Source: Synergistota bacterium (GTDB lineage: Bacteria; Synergistota; JAGHAJ01). From it: a stretch of 12,011 nt of DNA. How positions within the stretch are numbered: the stretch's first letter is position 1; every line of letters starts with the position of its first letter. Shown here piece after piece: positions 1-8,826 of this stretch. The notes beneath the pieces are model-generated. The model did no database searches. It was not told the DNA's origin and saw only the letters and a program-made list of their open reading frames with translations. The translations under genes and the position numbers were made by a program. The stretch covers positions 1-12,011 of the forward strand of contig JAGHAJ010000131.1 in NCBI GenBank assembly GCA_021161545.1, written 5' to 3'.

Positions 1-102
1 ACCACAGTCCTACACGCAGAAAGAAAGATAAAAGAATTAATAGAAAGTTCCAAGGAAGTGAAAGAGAAATTGGAACAAATAGTTACATTTATCCACAAAT
101 AG
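1..102 (+). CDS. dnaA: Chromosomal replication initiator DnaA, C-terminal end (5' truncated by window)
   Basis: Frame 1 is open from the first base to TAG at 100-102 and gives 33 residues beginning TTVLHAERKIKEL. TTVLHA is the core of the DnaA domain IV signature (DHTTVLHA), the helix-turn-helix part that reads DnaA boxes in the major groove. The remainder is a charged helix ending in FIHK, a usual length for a DnaA tail after this motif. DnaA-ATP binds the origin, opens it and recruits the helicase. The DnaA boxes directly downstream and dnaN 206 bp further on support the call. The last codons (for FIHK) overlap a perfect DnaA box at 89-97. Only the tail is visible, so nothing can be said about the ATPase domain. 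Confidence 0.93.
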   Translation, partial: TTVLHAERKIKELIESSKEVKEKLEQIVTFIHK

Positions 103-112
103 TTGTGGATAA
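89..112. repeat. Head-to-head pair of perfect DnaA boxes (inverted repeat)
   Basis: TTATCCACA at 89-97 and its exact complement TGTGGATAA at 104-112 are separated by 6 bp, giving 9-bp arms. The first arm lies inside the final dnaA codons and the dnaA stop codon sits in the loop. The pair could bind two DnaA molecules in opposite orientation. As RNA it could also form a small hairpin at the dnaA 3' end, but no T-run follows, so a terminator role is not supported. Confidence 0.9.
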
Positions 113-123
113 GTACATCAAAA

Positions 124-132
124 TGTGGATAA
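124..132 (-). promoter_or_regulatory. DnaA box 3 (perfect, minus orientation)
   Basis: TGTGGATAA is an exact complement of the consensus box TTATCCACA. It lies 11 bp after the inverted pair and in the same orientation as its second arm. Confidence 0.9.
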
Positions 133-170
133 ACTGCAAAGTAAAAACTAAGTAGAGGAGTATAACAGAT

Positions 171-179
171 ATATCCACA
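171..179 (+). promoter_or_regulatory. DnaA box 4 (one mismatch)
   Basis: ATATCCACA matches the consensus at 8 of 9 positions, with A for T at the first base. It lies within an AT-rich spacer between the perfect boxes. It may be a weaker site, which is common inside origins. Confidence 0.7.
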
Positions 180-223
180 ATATATGCGAAATAAAAATAG
201 TGTAAGTACTGCTTTAAACCCAT

Positions 224-232
224 TTATCCACA
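224..232 (+). promoter_or_regulatory. DnaA box 5 (perfect), proximal to the unwinding element
   Basis: TTATCCACA is exact and points toward the trio and AT-rich elements. By analogy with B. subtilis it would be the anchor site from which a DnaA filament extends onto the trio strand. Confidence 0.9.
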
Positions 233-236
233 TTTT

Positions 237-255
237 GAACGTTCCTACTACTACT
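237..255. promoter_or_regulatory. GC patch and DnaA-trio element
   Basis: An 8-bp perfect palindrome GAACGTTC (237-244) is followed at once by CTACTACTACT (245-255). Read 3' to 5' on the bottom strand this gives GAT, GAT, GAT, then GAG, which fits the DnaA-trio consensus 3'-[G/A]A[A/T]-5' for at least three repeats. Trios are the single-strand binding sites of the DnaA filament during origin opening. The position directly between the last box and the AT-rich element is as expected. Confidence 0.85.
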
Positions 256-295
256 CAATAAGAATATTTTAAACTAAAAGTACTTAGTTTATTTA
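256..295. other. Probable duplex unwinding element (AT-rich)
   Basis: Only 6 of these 40 bases are G or C. The stretch follows the trios directly and ends at the dnaN ribosome binding site, so strand opening and dnaN expression share the same DNA. It also contains an 8-bp inverted repeat, TAAACTAA at 270-277 with TTAGTTTA at 284-291, around a 6-nt loop. Confidence 0.75.
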
Positions 296-307
296 GGGAG
301 GTAAAAC

Positions 308-1432
308 ATGAAACTTACAGCAAAAAGACAAAAAGTTACAGAAAAGCTATCTATTATGTCAAAAATAGTCAGGAAAAACAGTATAATGCCGGCCTTAGAG
401 GGTATTATTGTATCTTCCAACTCAGGAGACCAAGTTGAAGTAAAAGGTAGTAACTTAAGAACTAATTTAACTTTGAGGGTAACTGCTACCGTGGAAGGAA
501 GCGGAACACACATCATACCTCTAAAGGGATTATTGGACATATTAAGAAAGTTACCAGATGAATATGTAGTCTTACACTTTAAAGAAAGTGAGGTTAAGTT
601 GTATGCAAAGTCATCAGAATACAGCTTTAGAACGTATATTCCAGATGAGTACCCAGATGTTACATGGAATATAGAAGGAACAAGGCTTTCTATTGCTTCA
701 AAGGATATATTAGAGTGTTTAGGAGAAACCTCATTTGCTACTTCTCCTAACTCGGAGTATGCTCCCTCCTACTCGCAGGGGATTCAGATGGAGGTGTCTA
801 AGGGTAGGATTACTATTGCGGCCTCTGATGGTCAGAGGCTGGCTGTAGGTTACTTTAGTGTGGATGACATCGCTGAAGATATAGGCATATGTGCTATTCC
901 GATACTATCCTTGAATGAAATCACACCTGTGATCAGCGGTAGCGAAATCATTGACCTTATTTTTGGTGATAGGTATGTGGCTGTTGAATCTTCTTTGGGG
1001 GTAGCAGTCCTTAGCAAGCTTAACGTTCGTATTCCTGATTATGGACCTGTGATAAAGAAGGCTACTTCTGTTGACGAGAATGCTGTATTCGATAGGATGC
1101 AGCTTGTTGGAGCACTTGATAGACTCATGTCAGTGTCGTCTGATAGTTACCTTGTTAAGGCAAGCTTTGATGAGACTTCTATCTTTGAGACTGTAGGTCT
1201 CAGCTCTGGAGCTGGTAGTGAGAGGGTTGAGTGTGAGTATAGTGGTAATCCTATAACGGTGCATTTTTCCATAAGGCATGTCTTAGGTGCTTTAAAGAGC
1301 TTAAGCGAGGAAAAGGTTGTATTCTTTATTCAGGATAGTATGGTAGCTATACGCAAGTGTAGTACCGATAACTTTGTGTATGTTGTATCTACTGCATCTG
1401 TAGCTGAAGAAGGTCCTTCAGAGTACGAATGA
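308..1432 (+). CDS. dnaN: DNA polymerase III beta subunit (sliding clamp)
   Basis: The product forms the ring that holds the replicative polymerase and many repair proteins on DNA. The 374 residues match the usual 360-380 and the three-domain layout (about 1-125, 126-250, 251-374). Recognisable family stretches are the N-terminus MKLTAKRQKVTEKL, MPALEGIIV near residue 30 and SNLRTNLTL near 48, which matches the usual TDL core. ATG 308 has a strong site AGGGAGGT at 295-302. Position directly after oriC confirms the call. An odd point: after YVV (358-360) the protein reads STASVAEEG and runs on to 374 with an acidic tail, where most clamps end in an MPMRL-like motif that helps form the partner-binding cleft. 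The first ~450 bp are more A-rich and less G-skewed than the rest of the window. The stop overlaps recF by 4 bp. Confidence 0.93.
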   Translation: MKLTAKRQKVTEKLSIMSKIVRKNSIMPALEGIIVSSNSGDQVEVKGSNLRTNLTLRVTATVEGSGTHIIPLKGLLDILRKLPDEYVVLHFKESEVKLYAKSSEYSFRTYIPDEYPDVTWNIEGTRLSIASKDILECLGETSFATSPNSEYAPSYSQGIQMEVSKGRITIAASDGQRLAVGYFSVDDIAEDIGICAIPILSLNEITPVISGSEIIDLIFGDRYVAVESSLGVAVLSKLNVRIPDYGPVIKKATSVDENAVFDRMQLVGALDRLMSVSSDSYLVKASFDETSIFETVGLSSGAGSERVECEYSGNPITVHFSIRHVLGALKSLSEEKVVFFIQDSMVAIRKCSTDNFVYVVSTASVAEEGPSEYE

Positions 1433-2472
1433 ACTCCATGAAAGTGAGAACTATAGTTGCAGATGGTATAAGAAATTTAAGCTCTATTACAGTTGCCCTT
1501 TCTGATGGATTTAATGTAGTTTATGGTGATAATGCGCAGGGTAAATCTTCTTTGTTAGAGTCTGTTCACATACTTTGTACTTCGTTTTCTTATAGGACAA
1601 AGCGAATAACTGAGATAGTGAATTGGGACAAAGAAAGTGGTTATGTGAGAGGATCTATTGAGGTAGTTTCTCACCCTCATGTAGTTTATGTCTCCTTAAG
1701 TAGTGTGGATGGCAAAAAGCAAGTAGTATTAGATGACAAGAAAGTAAGAGCTACGGACCTCTTTAAGAAGTTTCCGGTAGTCTCTGTCTCAAGGAGCATT
1801 AGAAGCTTTGTCGATGGTTCTCAAGAAGCAAAAAGGAGATTCATAGACTATCTTCTTTTTAGGATAGATCCTGAGTATTCTCTCTTTTATTATAGATACA
1901 TAGAAGTGCTAAAGAACAGAAATCATCTATTAAAGCACTATAGCGAGTCGATGAAGGGTTTGATATCCTCTCTTGGTGAGCAGATGATAGAGTATGGACA
2001 TTATATCCTTGATAGGAGAGTAAAGCTCATAGAGCGCATAAATACGTTTATTGGAAGGACAATGCCTGCTTACATTAAGTATGAGCCTGCATTGATGAGT
2101 GATACAAGAGGCATAATGGATAGGGAGATAAGGATCGGGTATTCCCTGATGGGCCCTCATAGGGATAAAATGCATATACTGATTAAAGATAAGCTATTTG
2201 ATAAGTTCGGCTCATCAGGTGAGAAGGAACTCTATGGTGTCCTGATAAAGATGGCAGAAGTTGAGATACTTCGCGAGCATTATAAATACTGGCCTTTAGT
2301 CATACTCGATGATGTAGATATAATGATGGTTGACAGGTCAAATGTGGCAATGATGTTGGATTACCTCCTTTCAACACCTGTGCAGGTGCTGATTGCTACT
2401 GTGTACCCTAATATGTGGCCTAAGGATGCAAATCTGATACACATGAGTAGGGGGTGTATTCTCGCAGAGTAG
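1429..2472 (+). CDS. recF: DNA replication and repair protein RecF
   Basis: RecF is an SMC-like ATPase that, with RecO and RecR, loads RecA at single-strand gaps. The 347 residues are close to the usual 350-370. Visible motifs are Walker A GDNAQGKS (residues 33-40), the ABC signature SSGE (262-265) and Walker B VILDDVD with acidic D294 and D295. The N-terminus MKVRTIVADGIRNLSS matches the family's opening strand. The stretch after Walker B reads DIMMVDRSN rather than the common SELD-type D-loop, so the ATP interface is divergent. ATG 1429 forms an ATGA overlap with the dnaN stop, which suggests translational coupling. ATG 1438, which starts at MKVRT, fits the family N-terminus as well. Neither has a clear ribosome binding site at normal spacing. 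Confidence 0.9.
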   Translation: MNSMKVRTIVADGIRNLSSITVALSDGFNVVYGDNAQGKSSLLESVHILCTSFSYRTKRITEIVNWDKESGYVRGSIEVVSHPHVVYVSLSSVDGKKQVVLDDKKVRATDLFKKFPVVSVSRSIRSFVDGSQEAKRRFIDYLLFRIDPEYSLFYYRYIEVLKNRNHLLKHYSESMKGLISSLGEQMIEYGHYILDRRVKLIERINTFIGRTMPAYIKYEPALMSDTRGIMDREIRIGYSLMGPHRDKMHILIKDKLFDKFGSSGEKELYGVLIKMAEVEILREHYKYWPLVILDDVDIMMVDRSNVAMMLDYLLSTPVQVLIATVYPNMWPKDANLIHMSRGCILAE

Positions 2473-2491
2473 GTACGGGTCTAAGTGGGCT

Positions 2492-2519
2492 TTGTTGCCG
2501 GTTTTACTTGTGGTATAAT
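2492..2519 (+). promoter_or_regulatory. Predicted extended -10 promoter for dciA
   Basis: TGGTATAAT at 2511-2519 is a perfect extended -10 element (TG, one base, TATAAT). A weak -35, TTGTTG at 2492-2497, matches three of six bases with a 16-bp spacer, as is usual when the -10 is extended. Transcription would begin about 6-7 nt after the hexamer, at or next to the ATG at 2526. It lies in the 53-bp gap after recF and would provide a second transcription start for dciA and the gyrase genes. Confidence 0.65.
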
Positions 2520-2525
2520 ATATTT

Positions 2526-2984
2526 ATGGATTTAACACATGTGGGTGACGTTGTCTTTGGCCAGATTGAAGGGTTGGGTCTAAAGAGGAGATTTATTTTA
2601 GAGTCAATTAGGCATGAATGGTCTAATATAGTTGGTGATGATATTGCTAAGGCTACTTATGCTTATGCGGTTGATAGAGATGTCTTGAAGGTTAAGGTTG
2701 TAGATAACTGCTGGCGCCAGGAGCTTCACTTAAGGAAAGGTGATATCCTCCGCCTTATAGAAGAAAGATTTGGCCAAGGTATACTTAGGGATATTGTTTT
2801 TTCTGTTGGCCGTGTGGCTGGTAAGAGTAGAGGTAGATTGGCTGTTGCTGGTGGAAGTAGTGAGCTTACAGATGCAGAGCTGAGATGGGTAGAGGAGGTT
2901 ATTGGAGGTGTGAGTAATTTAAGACTAAAGGAGATTATGAGAGATACACTGCGAAGCTATATCTCGAGTGGGAGGGGGCATTAG
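2526..2984 (+). CDS. dciA: DciA-like replicative helicase loader/operator (DUF721 family)
   Basis: DciA is the widespread bacterial factor that helps load the DnaB helicase at the origin. The 152-residue product shows the DUF721 pattern: EWSNIVGDDIAKAT (residues 31-44), a hydrophobic strand DVLKVKVVD (52-60) and CWRQELHLRKGDIL (62-75), where a conserved W and an EL pair follow the strand, then an FSVGR stretch. The C-terminal part from about residue 100 is less conserved. The frame is open further upstream to GTG 2454 inside recF, but ATG 2526 is preferred because family similarity starts here and a TATAAT box lies 6 bp upstream. No ribosome binding site precedes 2526, so the transcript may be leaderless. 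Gene order recF-DUF721-gyrB is common in several phyla. Confidence 0.82.
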   Translation: MDLTHVGDVVFGQIEGLGLKRRFILESIRHEWSNIVGDDIAKATYAYAVDRDVLKVKVVDNCWRQELHLRKGDILRLIEERFGQGILRDIVFSVGRVAGKSRGRLAVAGGSSELTDAELRWVEEVIGGVSNLRLKEIMRDTLRSYISSGRGH

Positions 2985-2989
2985 AAGTT

Positions 2990-5033
<2,044 letters not shown>

Positions 5034-5052
5034 TTATGGAGGTTGATAAGAG

Positions 5053-7464
5053 TTGGGACAGATTATTCCGCTAAAAGTAGAAGATGAACTTAAGGTTTCT
5101 TACTTAGACTATGCGATGAGTGTTATCGTGAGTAGGGCACTTCCTGATGTGAGAGATGGTCTTAAACCTGTGCATAGAAGGATCTTATATGCGATGAAGG
5201 AACTCGGGCTAACACATAATAGGCCTTACAGGAAGTCGGCGAGAGTAGTTGGAGAGGTGTTAGGTAAGTATCATCCACATGGGGATACTGCTGTGTATGA
5301 TACTATGGTGCGAATGGCACAGGACTTTTCTTACAGATATGTGCTTCTTGATGGTCAGGGTAATTTTGGTTCGGTGGATGGTGACCCGCCAGCTGCTATG
5401 AGATACACAGAGATACGGATGTCTTCTATAGGGGAAGAGATGCTGGTGGATATAGATAAAGACACTGTGGATTGGGTTCCAAACTTTGACAATAGCCTTA
5501 AAGAGCCAACAGTCCTTCCCTCAAGGATACCAAATCTGCTTATAAATGGTTCTTCTGGGATTGCTGTAGGGATGGCTACAAATATACCCCCTCACAATAT
5601 AAGGGAGATGGTAGATGCACTTGTGTTCTTGATAGACAATCCAGATGCTACTATAGAAGATATTATGATGTATCTTAAAGCGCCGGATTTTCCTACTGGG
5701 GGAATAATATACGGTGGAAAAGGTATTGTTGAGAGTTACAAGACTGGTAGGGGAAAACTTACCTTGAGAGGAAGAATAGTTAAAGAGGTTTCCAAGGGAA
5801 GAGAGAGGTTAATAATTACGGAAATACCTTATGGTGTTAATAAATCGTCTTTGCTTGAGCAGATAGCAGAGATGGTAAAGGAGAGGAAGATCGTAGGTGT
5901 GACGGATCTGAGGGATGAATCTGACAGGAGAGGCATGAGAGTGGTGATTGAGCTGAGAAAGGGGGTTAATCCGGATACTGTTGAGAATCAGCTTTACCAT
6001 CACACCTCTCTTCAGATGACCTTTGGTGTAATACTCTTGGCGCTGGATAATGGTGAACCTAAGGTGTTTAACATAAAGCAGATGATGGAGAAGTATGTGC
6101 AGTTTAGGGAAGAGGTTATAAGAAGGCGGTCTAACTATGAGCTCAGGATTGCACAGCAGAGAGCCCACATAGTTGAAGGGCTAAAAAAGGCCCTTGAACA
6201 TATAGATGAGGTTATTGCGGTGATAAAGAAGTCGTCATCTGTATCTATTGCGCGGGATAGATTGATGGAAAGGTTTTCATTTACGGAAGTTCAAGCACAG
6301 GCCATACTGGATATGCGGCTTCAGAGGCTTACAGCATTAGAAAGGGAGAAGTTAGAAAGAGAGTATAAGGAGCTGATGGATAAGATAGCGTATCTAAGTA
6401 AGGTGCTTTCTGATAGGATGGAGGTACTGAACATCATAAAGGCAGACCTGAGGGATGTGGCGGAGAAGTATGGCGATAAGCGGAGGACTGAAGTTAGGTT
6501 GGATGTACAGAAAGTTGCACTTAGGGAACTTATTCATAAGGAAGATGTGGTGGTCACTGCTACAAAGGCTGGATATCTTCATGTTGTGCCTGTTAGCAGG
6601 TATAGAAAGCAGAGGAGAGGCGGGGTGGGTAGTAAGGGAGTTGTATTGAAGGAAGAGGACTTTTTGGTAAGCGTATCTGCTACTAATACTTTGGCAGACC
6701 TTCTGGTATTTAGTGATGCAGGAAGAGTGTATAAAATAAAGGTGTATGAGATTCAGCAGAAACAGGCGACTAGGGGGATGCATGTAAATAGGCTGTTTTC
6801 CATGTCTGAATCTGAGAGGATTATTGCCATAAAGCAGATGGATTATCCTGAGGGTGGATTTGTTGTGATATTGACTAGATATGGGTATATAAAGAAGATA
6901 CTTCAGAGCGAATTTAAGATGATAAACAGGGCAGGTAAGAGGATTATAAGGCTTAATGAGGGTGATGTGATAGAAAAAGTGCTTTTCTATCATGGTGATA
7001 GTAAGGTGTGTGTTGTTACTGGTGCTGGTATGATAGGTGTGTTTGAGGATAGGGAACTGAGGGTGCTTGGTAGATCTGCTATGGGTGTAAGAGCGGTGAG
7101 ATTAAGGAAGGGAGATAAGGTAGTTGGTGGAGGTGTTTTCAAGACAGTAGGTACTTTGCTTCTCGCTACTGAGAATGGGTTTACCAAGCGTGTAAGTCTT
7201 GCTGATTTCAGGGTTACGCATAGGGGCTCTGTGGGGGTGAGAGGTATAAGGCTGACGGAACGTTCGGGCAGGGTTATAGGTGCATGGATAGTGGATGAGG
7301 ATGATGAAATTATGTTCCTTACCAGGAAGGGTAGGATGGTAAGAATAGAGGCAAAAGAGGTTCCACTTATAAGTAGGACTTCCATGGGACGTATAACGGT
7401 GAGGCTTACAGAGGATGATGAGATAGTAGATGTTAGCGTGGTGAAGAAAGATGAGGATAGCTGA
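5053..7464 (+). CDS. gyrA: DNA gyrase subunit A
   Basis: This subunit cuts and rejoins DNA and wraps it through its C-terminal beta-pinwheel. It is 803 residues, a normal length. The catalytic tyrosine is Y118 in AAMRYTE. The quinolone-pocket region [10 protein letters not shown] has T79 and D83 at the positions of E. coli S83 and D87. The GyrA box QRRGGVG at 520-526 separates gyrase from topoisomerase IV ParC. Repeated pinwheel blades follow to the end. The start is TTG 5053: it is the first start after an in-frame TAA at 5047, it leads directly into the conserved [20 protein letters not shown] region, and GGAGG lies at 5038-5042 with 10-nt spacing. The stop overlaps psd by 14 nt. Confidence 0.97.
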   Translation: MGQIIPLKVEDELKVSYLDYAMSVIVSRALPDVRDGLKPVHRRILYAMKELGLTHNRPYRKSARVVGEVLGKYHPHGDTAVYDTMVRMAQDFSYRYVLLDGQGNFGSVDGDPPAAMRYTEIRMSSIGEEMLVDIDKDTVDWVPNFDNSLKEPTVLPSRIPNLLINGSSGIAVGMATNIPPHNIREMVDALVFLIDNPDATIEDIMMYLKAPDFPTGGIIYGGKGIVESYKTGRGKLTLRGRIVKEVSKGRERLIITEIPYGVNKSSLLEQIAEMVKERKIVGVTDLRDESDRRGMRVVIELRKGVNPDTVENQLYHHTSLQMTFGVILLALDNGEPKVFNIKQMMEKYVQFREEVIRRRSNYELRIAQQRAHIVEGLKKALEHIDEVIAVIKKSSSVSIARDRLMERFSFTEVQAQAILDMRLQRLTALEREKLEREYKELMDKIAYLSKVLSDRMEVLNIIKADLRDVAEKYGDKRRTEVRLDVQKVALRELIHKEDVVVTATKAGYLHVVPVSRYRKQRRGGVGSKGVVLKEEDFLVSVSATNTLADLLVFSDAGRVYKIKVYEIQQKQATRGMHVNRLFSMSESERIIAIKQMDYPEGGFVVILTRYGYIKKILQSEFKMINRAGKRIIRLNEGDVIEKVLFYHGDSKVCVVTGAGMIGVFEDRELRVLGRSAMGVRAVRLRKGDKVVGGGVFKTVGTLLLATENGFTKRVSLADFRVTHRGSVGVRGIRLTERSGRVIGAWIVDEDDEIMFLTRKGRMVRIEAKEVPLISRTSMGRITVRLTEDDEIVDVSVVKKDEDS

Positions 7465-8113
7465 GGAAGGCTTGCATGTAGTTTTTGTCCTGTTGGCTGT
7501 AACGGTAACTTTGTTCTTTTTCTCTGTGGTGACTGGAATAGTTGCATCTATCTTCTTTTTGTTTTCTTTGTACTTTTTTAGAGACCCAGAAAGGAAGCTG
7601 CCATCTTTATCCGCTACTGCAGTAATATCTCCTGCAGATGGGAAAATCATAGGGATACAGGAAGTACAGGAGGAGAAGTTTTTGAAGGAAAAGAGGTTGA
7701 AGCTTTCTATATTTATGTCTTTGTTTGATGTCCATGTAAACAGGAGTCCTATTGATGGTGTCGTCAAAGGGATAGAGCACGTACCAGGGAGGAAAGAACC
7801 GGCTTATAAAGAGGATTCCTCTGAGGTCAATGAGAGAAATTATCTCGTTTTAGAGAAGGAAGGGCTTTCACTGCTTATTGTTCAGGTTGCTGGAATAGTA
7901 GCTCGTAGAATAAGATGTCATGTGAAGGTGGGAGATTTTTTGACAAGAGGAGAGAGGTTTGGTATGATAATGTTTGGTTCGAGGGTTGATGTGTACTTAC
8001 CTCTGTCGGCTGAGGTGAAGGTAGTGATGGGGGAGAAAGTCAGGGCGGGTGAAACCGTTTTGGCAGAGCTGGATGCAAAGGGGGTGAGTGGTGATGAAGA
8101 TAAAAAAAGTTAA
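7451..8113 (+). CDS. psd: Phosphatidylserine decarboxylase proenzyme (short, pyruvoyl-dependent type)
   Basis: This enzyme decarboxylates phosphatidylserine to phosphatidylethanolamine at the membrane. The 220 residues match the short Psd form. A hydrophobic anchor spans about residues 8-45. Family motifs are SPADGKI from residue 60, [12 protein letters not shown] with H95, and the self-cleavage site FGS at 175-177. In this site S177 would become the pyruvoyl group of the alpha chain, followed by the usual RVDVYLP. The ATG at 7451 lies inside gyrA with only a weak upstream GAAGAAAG, so translation probably depends on ribosomes finishing gyrA. It overlaps pssA, which makes its substrate. Archaetidylserine decarboxylase-like enzymes share this form, but a bacterial lipid role is far more likely. 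Confidence 0.92.
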   Translation: MRIAEEGLHVVFVLLAVTVTLFFFSVVTGIVASIFFLFSLYFFRDPERKLPSLSATAVISPADGKIIGIQEVQEEKFLKEKRLKLSIFMSLFDVHVNRSPIDGVVKGIEHVPGRKEPAYKEDSSEVNERNYLVLEKEGLSLLIVQVAGIVARRIRCHVKVGDFLTRGERFGMIMFGSRVDVYLPLSAEVKVVMGEKVRAGETVLAELDAKGVSGDEDKKS

Positions 8114-8822
8114 TATTCTTCCCAATGCACTCACGAGTGGTAACCTCATTTGTGGTTTGCTTTCTATAATGTTAGTCTGGCAGGATAAGTATCTTCCAGC
8201 AGCATGGTTGATATTGGCAGCCATGTTGTTTGATTTTATGGATGGAAAAGTGGCAAGGATGTTAGGTGGTAGTAGTGAATTTGGTAAGGAACTGGACTCC
8301 TTAGCAGATGTAGTCTCTTTTGGTGTTGCACCAGCTTTTTTGATATATGCTACGTACCTCTTTTATTATGGTATAGTGGGCGCATTGGTTGCTTCGTCAT
8401 TTGTAGTGTTTGGTGCATTAAGGCTTGCAAGGTTTAATATACAGAACATTATCGAATACTTCATAGGGCTTCCGATTCCATCGGGAGGAGGTCTTTTAGC
8501 AGGTATAGTGCTCAGTAATTATGCTTTTCATCCTTCGCTGGTTATGGGGCTTGTCATTGTAACGGGGATCATGATGGTTTCAGAGTTCAGATATGCAAAT
8601 CTCAAGCACTTGAATAAGAACAGCGTTGATTGGAGAAGGTTTTTTATGTTCATGTCTGGTATGGGACTGCTTGTTCTGTTGCTTAGGGGAAAACTTGTGC
8701 TGGCAGTGTTTTTGGTGTATCTCGTTAGTGGCCCTCTTGGCGTGGATTGGGAAAAGATGGTGATAAAGGACCACTATCAGATGGATAAAAATGAGGAAAA
8801 TACTGAAGGTGAGGAGGTATAG
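8094..8822 (+). CDS. pssA: CDP-diacylglycerol--serine O-phosphatidyltransferase
   Basis: This membrane enzyme joins serine to CDP-diacylglycerol, giving phosphatidylserine for Psd. The full CDP-alcohol phosphotransferase signature DG-x2-AR-x8-G-x3-D-x3-D is present as D50, G51, A54, R55, G64, D68 and D72. The opening [19 protein letters not shown] is typical of bacterial PssA. Several hydrophobic segments suggest a multi-pass protein, and the total is 242 residues. GTG codons at 8088 and 8091 are also in frame, but ATG 8094 is preferred because a G-rich site (8080-8086) lies 7 nt upstream. It overlaps psd by 20 nt, so the pathway pair is translationally linked. Adjacent phosphatidyltransferases such as PgsA share the motif, but the psd neighbour favours serine as substrate. 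Confidence 0.92.
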   Translation: MKIKKVNILPNALTSGNLICGLLSIMLVWQDKYLPAAWLILAAMLFDFMDGKVARMLGGSSEFGKELDSLADVVSFGVAPAFLIYATYLFYYGIVGALVASSFVVFGALRLARFNIQNIIEYFIGLPIPSGGGLLAGIVLSNYAFHPSLVMGLVIVTGIMMVSEFRYANLKHLNKNSVDWRRFFMFMSGMGLLVLLLRGKLVLAVFLVYLVSGPLGVDWEKMVIKDHYQMDKNEENTEGEEV

Positions 8823-8826
8823 AGAG

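Larger units (their letters stand above)
89..295. other. oriC: Chromosomal replication origin (oriC), dnaA-dnaN intergenic type
   Basis: The region between dnaA and dnaN holds four perfect DnaA boxes (TTATCCACA or its complement) and one single-mismatch box. These are followed, in the order known from Bacillus subtilis, by a short GC-containing palindrome, a run of DnaA-trios and a very AT-rich stretch. This is the arrangement of the basal unwinding system: box, GC patch, trios, then duplex unwinding element. The box orientations are + (89), - (104), - (124), + (171) and + (224). Co-directional genes and a rising G over C excess downstream fit the right-hand replichore starting here. A second cluster upstream of dnaA, as in bipartite origins, would lie outside the window. 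Confidence 0.93.

Noticed and set aside
270-291. Inverted repeat before dnaN as a dnaA terminator
   Set aside because: The stem is short and almost entirely A/T, and it has no following T-run. It lies in the unwinding element, where such repeats arise easily.
2454-2525. 24-codon N-terminal extension of DciA from GTG 2454
   Set aside because: It overlaps recF, crosses the predicted promoter, and has a cysteine-rich sequence unlike the family. Similarity begins at ATG 2526.
5287-5301. Thr at GyrA position 79 (E. coli S83) as a resistance change
   Set aside because: Thr or Ser occurs naturally at this site in many bacteria, and D83 (E. coli D87) is kept, so there is no evidence of selected resistance.
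6394-6993. Long minus-strand open frame of about 200 codons opposite gyrA
   Set aside because: It lies wholly within a well-supported gyrA, its composition follows from the G/T-rich plus strand, and it shows no recognisable motifs or ribosome binding site. The other minus-strand frames in this window were rejected for the same reason.
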